Source: an uncultured Lachnospiraceae bacterium (lineage in GTDB: Bacteria > Bacillota > Clostridia > Lachnospirales > Lachnospiraceae). Taken from it: a DNA stretch of 64,000 nt. Each line of letters starts with the position of its first letter. The stretch's first letter is position 1. Location: assembly GCA_910585965.1 (NCBI GenBank), contig CAJUHH010000001.1:186001-250000 (forward strand), read 5' to 3'. Both the position numbers and the translations under genes were made by a program. Shown piece after piece: positions 8,433 through 15,627 of the stretch. The notes beneath the pieces are model-generated. The model searched no databases, had not been told where the DNA came from, and saw only the letters and a program-made list of their open reading frames with translations.

Positions 8433-9756
8433 AATCTTCTAAAAATCTCTCCCTCTCACTGTCTTCCATATATTCTCTATTGACTACTATGTATCCCCAC
8501 TTTACTCCATCTTCTTCAACTTTATTAGTAAGTGATTTTATACTGCCATAAGTATTATATAGATTTCCATCATTTCTTTCCTCAATAAATCCTGCTGAGA
8601 TTCCAAATTGATAATAGTCATCTACAGAAATCGTAAGACAACCCGCTGACCACGGGTGCTGGGCCTTTTCAGCTAACTTGCCCGCTGCATGCATGTTAAT
8701 TCCACTTGCCTGCCGATAAGCCGCCTCTTTATTTTTACCCATATCATGATAACATGCACCAATTGTTTGATCAGCATCAGATGTCCAGAGTTGCAATGCT
8801 TGATATGTACTATTATGCATTTTATATACCCCTCTATAAATCCCATCTTTAATTGTTGCTTTTTCAATATGATCTGGCAAAGTAGAACAATTATCTGTAA
8901 CTGCAACTAACTCTCCCCTTTTGCAGTAAACAAAAATTGCACCAAATTGACCTTTGGGATGATCACTATTGGTTGGTCCTGAATAACTTCCAAGCCCTTC
9001 AAATGCAAATATTACATTCTCTTGTTTCAACTTAGGAACATCCTCATAATATTGCCTTATTTCTTTAAAAACCACCATCTGTTCCCTTGTAAACCCATTT
9101 TCATAAGCAAACTCCATTTCGTCCGCTGTCAGCTCTATCAGCTCATTTACACATGATTCCCTTTGACCTGAAGATACCGGATAAATCCATGCCCCGCGCA
9201 AACAAAATAATGCTGACTGCATATTCAATTCTGGAAATCCACTATTGCTAAAATATTCACTGCCTTCTCGAGGCATCATATCCCAGCGATCAGATAAACG
9301 CATTAAATATTTGCAAGTTCCTTCTTGCCGGGCTCCTAGCTGCCTTTTCAACCAAGCCTTTTCATCTGCGGATAAATCTGCCGTGCAATTCCCAAACGGT
9401 AAAATATTGATTCCCATCCTGCAATCCGCCGTATTTGCTTTCGCCTGTCCCCTGGCTACACTATTTCCAAACACCCGCAAATATGACATTCCATTTGCCT
9501 TTGCATGAAAGTAGCAATCATCAATTTGCCATACCTTCCCCGTTGCTTTTTGGCATCTCAGCAAAGCACCATTCACAAGATTTTCTTTCATAATTTCTTC
9601 TTCCGCATTCGCATATAAATAATCTTCCAAATATTTTTGTTCTTCTTCCAGATTCTCATCCGCAAAAATGCGATCTTTAATTGCCGCTTCTTGTGTTTCT
9701 CCAATTTTTGCTTTTTCTTCATAAGCCTTTTTTCGATCGATATCTTTTTCTCGCAT
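8413..9756 (-). CDS. PAAR-like (DUF4280) effector with C-terminal Cys-His peptidoglycan-enzyme-like domain
   Basis: 447 residues from ATG 9754-9756; an upstream TTG at 9777 lies in the terminator's T-run and is unlikely. Residues about 58-198 match the DUF4280 PAAR-like fold: 'VNGALLRCQ' at the start, 'INILPFGNC' in the middle and a closing 'WIYPVSSGQ'. Such domains sharpen spike tips of contractile machines. After a helical linker, residues about 245-430 contain an INMHAAGK motif (His356) and HPWSAGCLTIS (Cys373), an order similar to the His...S.GC active site of L,D-transpeptidase/YkuD-type enzymes. I read it as a spike-borne effector acting on peptidoglycan. It directly precedes the candidate immunity gene. 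The exact reaction is uncertain. Confidence 0.7.
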   Translation of the reverse strand: MREKDIDRKKAYEEKAKIGETQEAAIKDRIFADENLEEEQKYLEDYLYANAEEEIMKENLVNGALLRCQKATGKVWQIDDCYFHAKANGMSYLRVFGNSVARGQAKANTADCRMGINILPFGNCTADLSADEKAWLKRQLGARQEGTCKYLMRLSDRWDMMPREGSEYFSNSGFPELNMQSALFCLRGAWIYPVSSGQRESCVNELIELTADEMEFAYENGFTREQMVVFKEIRQYYEDVPKLKQENVIFAFEGLGSYSGPTNSDHPKGQFGAIFVYCKRGELVAVTDNCSTLPDHIEKATIKDGIYRGVYKMHNSTYQALQLWTSDADQTIGACYHDMGKNKEAAYRQASGINMHAAGKLAEKAQHPWSAGCLTISVDDYYQFGISAGFIEERNDGNLYNTYGSIKSLTNKVEEDGVKWGYIVVNREYMEDSERERFLEDYEEKGK

Positions 9757-9775
9757 ATGCCCATTTCGCCTTTCC

Positions 9776-9813
9776 AAAAAGGGCGTATCCAGCCGCTATA
9801 GCTGCATACGCCC
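9776..9813 (-). terminator. Intrinsic terminator between tube and effector genes
   Basis: Read on the minus strand, arms GGGCGTAT and ATACGCCC pair, extended by CAGC/GCTG with one bulge, and the hairpin is followed by TTTTT. It sits after the second tube gene (stop at 9850) and just before the effector start. All flanking genes are co-directional, so partial read-through would make tube and sheath abundant and effector and regulators scarce. Confidence 0.8.
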
Positions 9814-9849
9814 TCCCCTTTTCACAAAGGCGCATTTCCTTCTGAAATA

Positions 9850-10275
9850 TTATGCAGAATAGCCACCTTCCACTGTCACCGTACTGATTTTGTCTTTCTT
9901 CTGTTTTATCACCAAAGTAAAGGTTCCAATCCCTTCCTCGTCGCCATAATCTTCCTTATAATCCACCACAAACGCATTGGGAAAACAGTATTTCCTCTCC
10001 ATGATGCCAGCGGCCACATACTCTACCGTCACTTTTCGGTAGCTATCGGCTCTCTCTGCTGGAACCACCGACCAAAGAGCCATTTTTCTTGTACTGTCAA
10101 AGGGATCGCCGCCTACTGCTGTCAATATTTTTCCTTTGATTATCATAGTTGCTCCCACATCTTTCGTCCTTGCATTGGAATCCAACGGGATATCCGTCGT
10201 CATCTTTACACTTTTTACACATTCCTTGGAAATCTCAAATGCTTCCGTACCTTCTACTTTTACAACAAATGCCAT
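9850..10275 (-). CDS. Hcp-like / phage-tail-tube protein, paralogue 2
   Basis: 141 residues, compact and beta-rich, with no signal peptide or membrane segment. It shares its order and motifs with the upstream neighbour: 'DSNART.D.G....I.GK', 'WSVVPAERAD.YR', 'ERKYCFPNAFVVDY' and 'GTFTLVIKQKKD'. Size, beta content, duplication and position directly behind a sheath-like gene fit tail-tube / Hcp (TssD)-type subunits, which stack into the inner tube driven out by sheath contraction. No residue-level signature proves Hcp membership, so the assignment rests on context. It is 14 nt from the other tube gene and is followed by an intrinsic terminator. Confidence 0.6.
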   Translation of the reverse strand: MAFVVKVEGTEAFEISKECVKSVKMTTDIPLDSNARTKDVGATMIIKGKILTAVGGDPFDSTRKMALWSVVPAERADSYRKVTVEYVAAGIMERKYCFPNAFVVDYKEDYGDEEGIGTFTLVIKQKKDKISTVTVEGGYSA

Positions 10276-10289
10276 CGTCCTGCTCCTTT

Positions 10290-10721
10290 CTATTCGCCTG
10301 TATATCCGCCTTCAATTTTTACCTTATCGTTTTCATCCTTTTTCTGTTTCATATGCAGATAAAATGTGCCGACCCCTGTTTCATCATCCATCTCTTCCGA
10401 ATATTCCATGATAAAAGCATTAGGTATCTCATACTTGCGCACTACCTGCCCTGCCGAAACCACTTCCACGGATGCATCCCGGTAACAATCCGCCCTTTCC
10501 GAAGGAACTACCGACCACTTGGACAGCCCTATCGTACCATCACTGCCTTCCCCGCCAAGTTTATAAAGCATTTTTCCCCAGACCTTTATGGAAATCCCAA
10601 AGTCTGTCGCCCTTGCATTGGAATCCGCTGGTGATTCCGAATCAAAAGCTACGTTCTTAATGCTTTTTTCCCCCAGAACAATTTGCTCTGCTCCTCCTGC
10701 TACATTCAACCTAAATCCCAT
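10290..10721 (-). CDS. Hcp-like / phage-tail-tube protein, paralogue 1
   Basis: 143 residues. It is clearly homologous to the gene at 9850-10275: the two share a 'SNAR.TD.G' segment, 'L.KWSVVPSERADCYR', 'VRKYEIPNAFIMEY' and a final 'F.LHMKQKKDE' strand. It is 21 nt downstream of the sheath-like gene, the usual sheath-then-tube order of contractile tails and type VI loci. Two tube proteins occur in several extracellular injection systems, where one forms the bulk of the tube and another the layer at the baseplate. Which does which cannot be told here. The structural assignment is inference from context, size and duplication. Confidence 0.6.
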   Translation of the reverse strand: MGFRLNVAGGAEQIVLGEKSIKNVAFDSESPADSNARATDFGISIKVWGKMLYKLGGEGSDGTIGLSKWSVVPSERADCYRDASVEVVSAGQVVRKYEIPNAFIMEYSEEMDDETGVGTFYLHMKQKKDENDKVKIEGGYTGE

Positions 10722-10742
10722 TTTTTCGTCCTCCTTTGTTCC

Positions 10743-12923
10743 CTATATTGCCCTGTTATTCAAATTGAAACGGTTGATTTCAATTTCAAGGTTCTTAACA
10801 TTTCCATTAAATGTAATGTTTAATGAGCAATACCCATTCGTCTCGTCGATTTCGTACTCTATATTGTCTCCTGCGCCAATCACCGCATTGACGCATCCCT
10901 TCTTCTCCTGCCATCTGCTTTTCTGGCTGGACGGATTATTGGAAAAGAACTGTATAATATTCTCCTGCTTATAATCGCCCGTCGCATGGCGCAGCACTCT
11001 TTCAATATAAGTCGTCACCTGTGTTTTATAAATCGGCTCATATACTTTTCCGTCGCTCATCAGGTTCCTCGCCTTGTATACCATAATATTTCTTATATTT
11101 TCCAGTCCAAGCATGGCATTTTCCGAAGAAAAAACAAACCCGAAACTACGCCTGTTAATTTCATTCTTTATGGAATTCGTAAATCCCGTAATTTCTTTTG
11201 CCATTACCGTATGTACTCTCAACGGATGATCCCCCGCCTCTATATCAAACCGCACGCCCGGCAATTCCTCATCCACGTTTTTCTTAAACATCTCTTTCAG
11301 GTATTCCGGGCATTGGTACGCCGCCACAAGCCCTGCCGCAATATAGGCAGCTCCCACATACACCCCGTCTATCCACAGCTTCATAATGTCTTCTTTTTCC
11401 TTGGACAATTCTGCCACATCATCCCCGTTCACCAGCATCCGCTTATCTAAAATCACTCCCGACTTTTCCTTCGGAATAATCGTAAAATTAGGAATGCAAG
11501 GAATTGCAAATTCGCTGTAAGGCTTTCCCGTCAAGGAACTACAGCGTTCTTCATATTTCCCGGTCCCCTCCGTAGCCATATGGTTAAAAGTCGTCTTATC
11601 CCCTGTCTCATAGCTGAAAAAGCATTGGACGGAATAATCTTTTAAAACATCCAGCAGCCTGGCCAACGCCTCTACGCTGTTCACCCCTGTTTTTTCCGTG
11701 TTCTCATTTCCCTGAAAGCGCTGCCTTGTCAGTTTCACATTAGAATTCTGATCCAGGGACACCGAGGGTACGATTCCATACCATATCGTATTATCGAAAT
11801 CATTCTTTCCATTGACCGTATTCAGGAAAGTAATCAGCCTCGGAAGATTGCTGCTCTTTACCAGCATATCATTAGATATATTGGTAATGAACAACGAAGG
11901 CTTCATCCCTTTCATATTTGCCGGATACTGCTCGAAAAAAGCCCACACGCCCAATATCTTTTCGATCAACGGCTTTACTGCTTTAATAAAATCATCCTTT
12001 GCCGTTTTATAGAATTCCAGATAAGAGTTATAATTGCTCACTTCCTGTTTTACATCAATACTGCTTACCATCGTAGATGCCAGCGGACAGTAGGTCCTTG
12101 TCACCAGCGCCTTAACGTATTCGCTGCTTTCCTCGTTTAAAGCCTCGTAGTCCTCTTCCAACGCCGCGATCAGACCAGTATTTATATTGTCGTCCACCAC
12201 CATCAGCTCCGAAGTTTCCTCTTTAGGTGCTTCCAGGACTTTTAATTCCCCCTTATCATCCATACTTAAAACACCCAGAGCCAAAGGCACATTTTCTTTC
12301 TTTTCCTCTGCCTCCCCTAACAACAACCTTGTCTTAATATCCTCGATCGCAAGGGGAAGCATTGCCAACACATTATTATAATTTACGCTGGCTTCCTCAA
12401 ACATAACATTCAGTTTATCCGCTACGTCCAGTTTGTGCGGGTCCCCGTCCTCCAGTTCTGCATATGTTTTATATGTATACTGAAGCTCCTTGCGGTTCTG
12501 CCTGATATCCTCCATTACCTTTTTCGGGGATATCATGTCCGTCAGCTTATCGAATTGAAAATCTACATTAATCATGCTCTGGGAACGCTTTGCTTCCACC
12601 AAAGACATCAGCATTTTCAGAAAATCATTTTGCTTATTCAGGGCAATCGGTGTCAGCATCTCCTCCGGAATGGTATCCGGCTTTTTTAAGGTATACATAA
12701 TTTTCTGACTGTTGGCATTAAAAAACGAGTATACTACCGGCTCAAATTTGGATATAAACTCATCGAAATCCCTTACCAAAAGCGCCTCATTCATTTCTTT
12801 GATTTTTTCATCGCTCAAACTGTCAATTCCTCTTACATCACCCACAAGCGTCAGCATATCCTGCTTCTCTGGATTAATTTCTTCAAACAACAGCGCCCTG
12901 TTTGTCTGTTTAATGATTCCCAT
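10743..12923 (-). CDS. Probable contractile sheath protein (TssB/TssC-like, fused length)
   Basis: 726 residues, cytosolic, about the sum of separate TssB and TssC. The N-terminal ~200 residues are helical, with KFEPVVYSFF and 'VDFQFDKL' resembling the small sheath subunit. A low-complexity acidic linker (about 205-255) follows. The C-terminal part has 'EINRRSFGFVF', a helix-rich stretch and a terminal beta hairpin (YCSLNITFNGNVKNLEIEI), like the sheath domain with the extended strands that interlock neighbouring subunits. It directly precedes the two tube genes and follows the AgrB-VWA gene by 19 nt. No phage capsid, terminase or integrase gene accompanies it. A structural search is needed to confirm a sheath fold. 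Confidence 0.6.
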   Translation of the reverse strand: MGIIKQTNRALLFEEINPEKQDMLTLVGDVRGIDSLSDEKIKEMNEALLVRDFDEFISKFEPVVYSFFNANSQKIMYTLKKPDTIPEEMLTPIALNKQNDFLKMLMSLVEAKRSQSMINVDFQFDKLTDMISPKKVMEDIRQNRKELQYTYKTYAELEDGDPHKLDVADKLNVMFEEASVNYNNVLAMLPLAIEDIKTRLLLGEAEEKKENVPLALGVLSMDDKGELKVLEAPKEETSELMVVDDNINTGLIAALEEDYEALNEESSEYVKALVTRTYCPLASTMVSSIDVKQEVSNYNSYLEFYKTAKDDFIKAVKPLIEKILGVWAFFEQYPANMKGMKPSLFITNISNDMLVKSSNLPRLITFLNTVNGKNDFDNTIWYGIVPSVSLDQNSNVKLTRQRFQGNENTEKTGVNSVEALARLLDVLKDYSVQCFFSYETGDKTTFNHMATEGTGKYEERCSSLTGKPYSEFAIPCIPNFTIIPKEKSGVILDKRMLVNGDDVAELSKEKEDIMKLWIDGVYVGAAYIAAGLVAAYQCPEYLKEMFKKNVDEELPGVRFDIEAGDHPLRVHTVMAKEITGFTNSIKNEINRRSFGFVFSSENAMLGLENIRNIMVYKARNLMSDGKVYEPIYKTQVTTYIERVLRHATGDYKQENIIQFFSNNPSSQKSRWQEKKGCVNAVIGAGDNIEYEIDETNGYCSLNITFNGNVKNLEIEINRFNLNNRAI

Positions 12924-12942
12924 ATCAAACTGTTCTCCTTCC

Positions 12943-15315
12943 TTATCTTTCGTTTGGTTTTAAATCCTTATAATGAATTTCTATTTCCGTATCTTCTTGG
13001 TCAAACAAAAATGTTATTTTTTCGTGATAATACAAATGGCAGGAACGCCCTTTAGCCAAAAGCTCCCTCCCCATCAAGGCGCTTGCCTTGCTATTGTTTT
13101 TTATGATCAGGCTCCTGTCTGCTCCAGGCTTTATCACAATCCTCTCAGCCCCTTCCAGGCTGAAAGGGAGATTGCATACATCCAGAATCCATTCCAGTGT
13201 TATCATTTCCCTGTTACACCTTGCAAAAAGATTTATGCTTTCCGGCGGGTAGTCGATATCTTCCTTATTATGAATTACATATACGACGATTTTTCCACAG
13301 AAATCATTTCCCCGAAGTCCTTTCTGCCTTGGAGCCTCCCTGCTTTCATCTATGATTTTTCTCCTGCGCCGGGAAGCCTTCCCTTTTCTATAAGACAGAT
13401 AAAATATTGCTCCTAAAACAATAACAAACAAACCTATTACGCACCAGAAAAACCAATTTATCTCTTCCGGCTTTTCCTCTATAGCCGGAACGGTAATCAT
13501 CATTTTTACAATCCGTTCTCCGTAATAGCTGCCATATCCTTTCGGGAACCTGACTTCCAGCTCTGCCATGCCGTCCTCTGCATACCCTCTTTTTATACAT
13601 GCTTTTCCATCCAAGACCTGGTATTCCTGCTTCTCACCATCTAGATATATTTCCATCCCGCCATTGCCCAGATACCCGTCCAGAAGATTCTGTCCTGAAA
13701 TGTTCGAAATTGTCAAATAAATTTCTGCCTCTTGTATTTCCGCTTCCATTTCCCCATTTCTTTTCTGGCTATTCCGGCTCTCCCCGCTTTTTTCCTTAAA
13801 AGCATAATCAGCAGAAAGAACAAAATCATATTCCGCCATCAGATAGGCATCCACTTCCATTTCTGTATCTGCGAATGTCTGTATTTTTACTTCTTCGGAA
13901 ATCGGATGCTGCAGTTCCACCACCGTATAGCAGCTTCCTTTCCACACATCAATCTTTTCTGCCTCACAGTTAATTGTCAGATTTTCATTTTGCTGTTTAC
14001 CCAACAGTACAATTTTGGCAGTTTCCATCAGGCAGTCAGGCAACCGTATTTCCAATACGCCGTTTATTCCGTTCACCTTGCCTATATGGCTTTGGTTCAT
14101 CTTCCATTTTTCCAGAAGATACTTTCCAACTAGCTGCTGTAATTCTTCCCCCGTCTTCAGTTCGCACAGTTCCCCGCCTGTCTCTGCCGCTGCACCGTAA
14201 ACAGTATCTCCTTCCTCTATCCGCTCGCCGATAGCCAGCACATCAATCGCTATATTTTTATTCTTTGCCGCCTGAACCGCCCTATGGAATAATTCCACAG
14301 AATCCTCCGTCTCTTCCTCCGATTCCATCATGATTTCCCCATCGGATATAAGAATAATATGCTTTTCCGTTTCCCCGTTTCCAAACAGCTCCACCGCACG
14401 TTCCAAGCCTGCCCCGGCATTACCGTAGCGCATATACTCCAATCCCTCCATTTCATTTTCCAACGTGGCATAACTTGTTCCCAAAGGCAGACTTATGCAT
14501 ATATCATCGTTATATCCAACAACACCTATTTTATAGTCTCTCAATGCCGCAGCCGACAAACCCTTTGCAAAATCAAATGCCATTTGTCCCCTATCCGCAT
14601 CTTCCATGGACTTGCTGCAATCCAATACAACGACTATCTCCCCGGCTTTATCCTGCAAACTTTCCTCCGCATGGGTCTTCACACAAGAAAAAAATGCAGC
14701 AGACAAAACCATTCCCAAAAGAAAAATACCCTGCCGCCGTCTTTTTACCAATGCGGCAATTTGCAAAAAACTTACCGAACAAATTCCCAAGATCATACTT
14801 TGTGCAAATTTTTCACAGGAGAAACCATACAGGCAAAAAGCCAGTCCCCAGGCTGCTATTCCAATAATTCTGCTCATAATGCGAAATTTTTTCCTTTGTC
14901 CTTCCTCCATGTTATTTTTCACACTTTCCACAGGAGAACATATCCATATGACCAGCAATGCCGCTGAAAGCATAACCATTCCTGCCCTCCATGGAATATT
15001 GATCGCGTAAATTGCCCACATATTGGCTAAAACCAGCAATACAGAATAGCAAAAACACTTTCCTCTGCTGTCCGCATGATATCCTCCTGCATAGCGCCTC
15101 AAAAACCAATACATAAAAACAAATATGACATTTTCCCAAAACTGCCCGAACAGCCAGCCGATTATCAGCCAAATAAATAAATTCACCAGTAAAATCATTC
15201 CTTCACGGAACCCATATACATATAAATCAAAGTCATTCTCTTTGATTTGCCCACGCTTCAGCATATGTATGCATATACGCTCTGCAAGAATATCTGCCCC
15301 TATAGCAAACTTCAT
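12943..15315 (-). CDS. agrB: AgrB peptidase fused to a membrane-anchored von Willebrand factor A protein
   Basis: 790 residues in one open frame. Residues 1-190 are an AgrB membrane peptidase: several hydrophobic helices and the family signature RRYAGGYHADS, giving catalytic His80 and Cys87 with the 7-residue spacing of S. aureus AgrB. At 191-216 a KRRRQ stretch precedes a hydrophobic helix that looks like a signal anchor. A VWA domain follows at about 225-395 with the MIDAS motif DCSKS (Asp232) and ISDGE. A beta-rich region, a transmembrane helix at about 620-640, RRRRK and a ~140-residue cytosolic tail come last. Positive-inside topology puts the VWA part outside. AgrB trims and cyclises AgrD. 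Its start overlaps the agrD stop (ATGA). Confidence 0.85.
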   Translation of the reverse strand: MKFAIGADILAERICIHMLKRGQIKENDFDLYVYGFREGMILLVNLFIWLIIGWLFGQFWENVIFVFMYWFLRRYAGGYHADSRGKCFCYSVLLVLANMWAIYAINIPWRAGMVMLSAALLVIWICSPVESVKNNMEEGQRKKFRIMSRIIGIAAWGLAFCLYGFSCEKFAQSMILGICSVSFLQIAALVKRRRQGIFLLGMVLSAAFFSCVKTHAEESLQDKAGEIVVVLDCSKSMEDADRGQMAFDFAKGLSAAALRDYKIGVVGYNDDICISLPLGTSYATLENEMEGLEYMRYGNAGAGLERAVELFGNGETEKHIILISDGEIMMESEEETEDSVELFHRAVQAAKNKNIAIDVLAIGERIEEGDTVYGAAAETGGELCELKTGEELQQLVGKYLLEKWKMNQSHIGKVNGINGVLEIRLPDCLMETAKIVLLGKQQNENLTINCEAEKIDVWKGSCYTVVELQHPISEEVKIQTFADTEMEVDAYLMAEYDFVLSADYAFKEKSGESRNSQKRNGEMEAEIQEAEIYLTISNISGQNLLDGYLGNGGMEIYLDGEKQEYQVLDGKACIKRGYAEDGMAELEVRFPKGYGSYYGERIVKMMITVPAIEEKPEEINWFFWCVIGLFVIVLGAIFYLSYRKGKASRRRRKIIDESREAPRQKGLRGNDFCGKIVVYVIHNKEDIDYPPESINLFARCNREMITLEWILDVCNLPFSLEGAERIVIKPGADRSLIIKNNSKASALMGRELLAKGRSCHLYYHEKITFLFDQEDTEIEIHYKDLKPNER

Positions 15316-15491
15316 TTTTTCCGTTCAGCCTTTTTCTTAAGGCGTTCTGCTCCTGCGGGCAATTCCGGCTCATACATAAAACACAGGCAATAAGAATTTA
15401 TTGAGGATTTTGTTACAGTTAATGCTGCAGATACTAATGCTTTTTCAAAACTTTTTACTACTTTTTTCAATGCCCTATACCTCACTTCCAT
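15312..15491 (-). CDS. agrD: AgrD-type cyclic peptide pheromone precursor
   Basis: 59 residues from ATG 15489-15491; a TTG at 15468-15470, 9 nt behind a GTGAGG site, would give 52 residues and may be the real start. It has an amphipathic, lysine-bearing N-terminal helix (KKVVKSFEKALVSAAL), then INSYCLCFM followed by the acidic-proline tail YEPELPAG. Aligned with S. aureus AgrD (YSTCDFIM then DEVEVP), the mature peptide would be about NSYCLCFM, with a five-residue thiolactone ring from the first Cys to Met. Its stop overlaps the agrB start, and agrC lies upstream. The second Cys inside the ring is unusual. The assignment is firm by motif and context. Confidence 0.85.
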   Translation of the reverse strand: MEVRYRALKKVVKSFEKALVSAALTVTKSSINSYCLCFMYEPELPAGAERLKKKAERKK

Positions 15492-15503
15492 GTTTTTCTG
15501 TAT

Positions 15504-15539
15504 AAGGCAGAATCCCCAATACAATTCGGATTCTGCCTT
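15504..15539. promoter_or_regulatory. Perfect 12-bp inverted repeat in the agrD leader
   Basis: Arms AAGGCAGAATCC and GGATTCTGCCTT pair perfectly around a 12-nt loop. On the minus strand it ends 12 nt before the agrD ATG and is not followed by a T-run, so it is not a normal terminator. It would form at the 5' end of a transcript starting at the promoter proposed at 15549-15577, where it could stabilise the mRNA or control entry to agrD. It could instead be a dyad operator. Confidence 0.6.
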
Positions 15540-15548
15540 TCAATTTGA

Positions 15549-15577
15549 AGTATAGTTTAGCATAAAATGGATAAAAT
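15549..15577 (-). promoter_or_regulatory. Candidate agrD (P2-like) promoter
   Basis: On the minus strand a -10 like TATACT (15549-15554) has only a poor -35 (ATTTTA, 17-nt spacer). A weak -35 is typical of activator-dependent promoters such as agr P2/P3. I could not find clear LytTR direct repeats. The position, after agrC and before agrD, would let it drive agrD, agrB-VWA, sheath and tube genes. Confidence 0.35.
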
Positions 15578-15627
15578 ACACGAAATATGTCATGAACTAA
15601 AGAATTTATGTTCTCATCTAAAATTTT

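Noticed and set aside
1..12923. Idea that the sheath/tube/spike genes are a prophage
   Set aside because: No capsid, terminase, portal, integrase or lysis gene is seen, whereas agr, FHA and PP2C genes are. A tail-like element of phage origin stays possible, and the left part is outside the window.
15504..15539. Hairpin before agrD read as the terminator of agrAC
   Set aside because: It has no T-run on the minus strand and agrD follows at once. A leader or operator role fits better.
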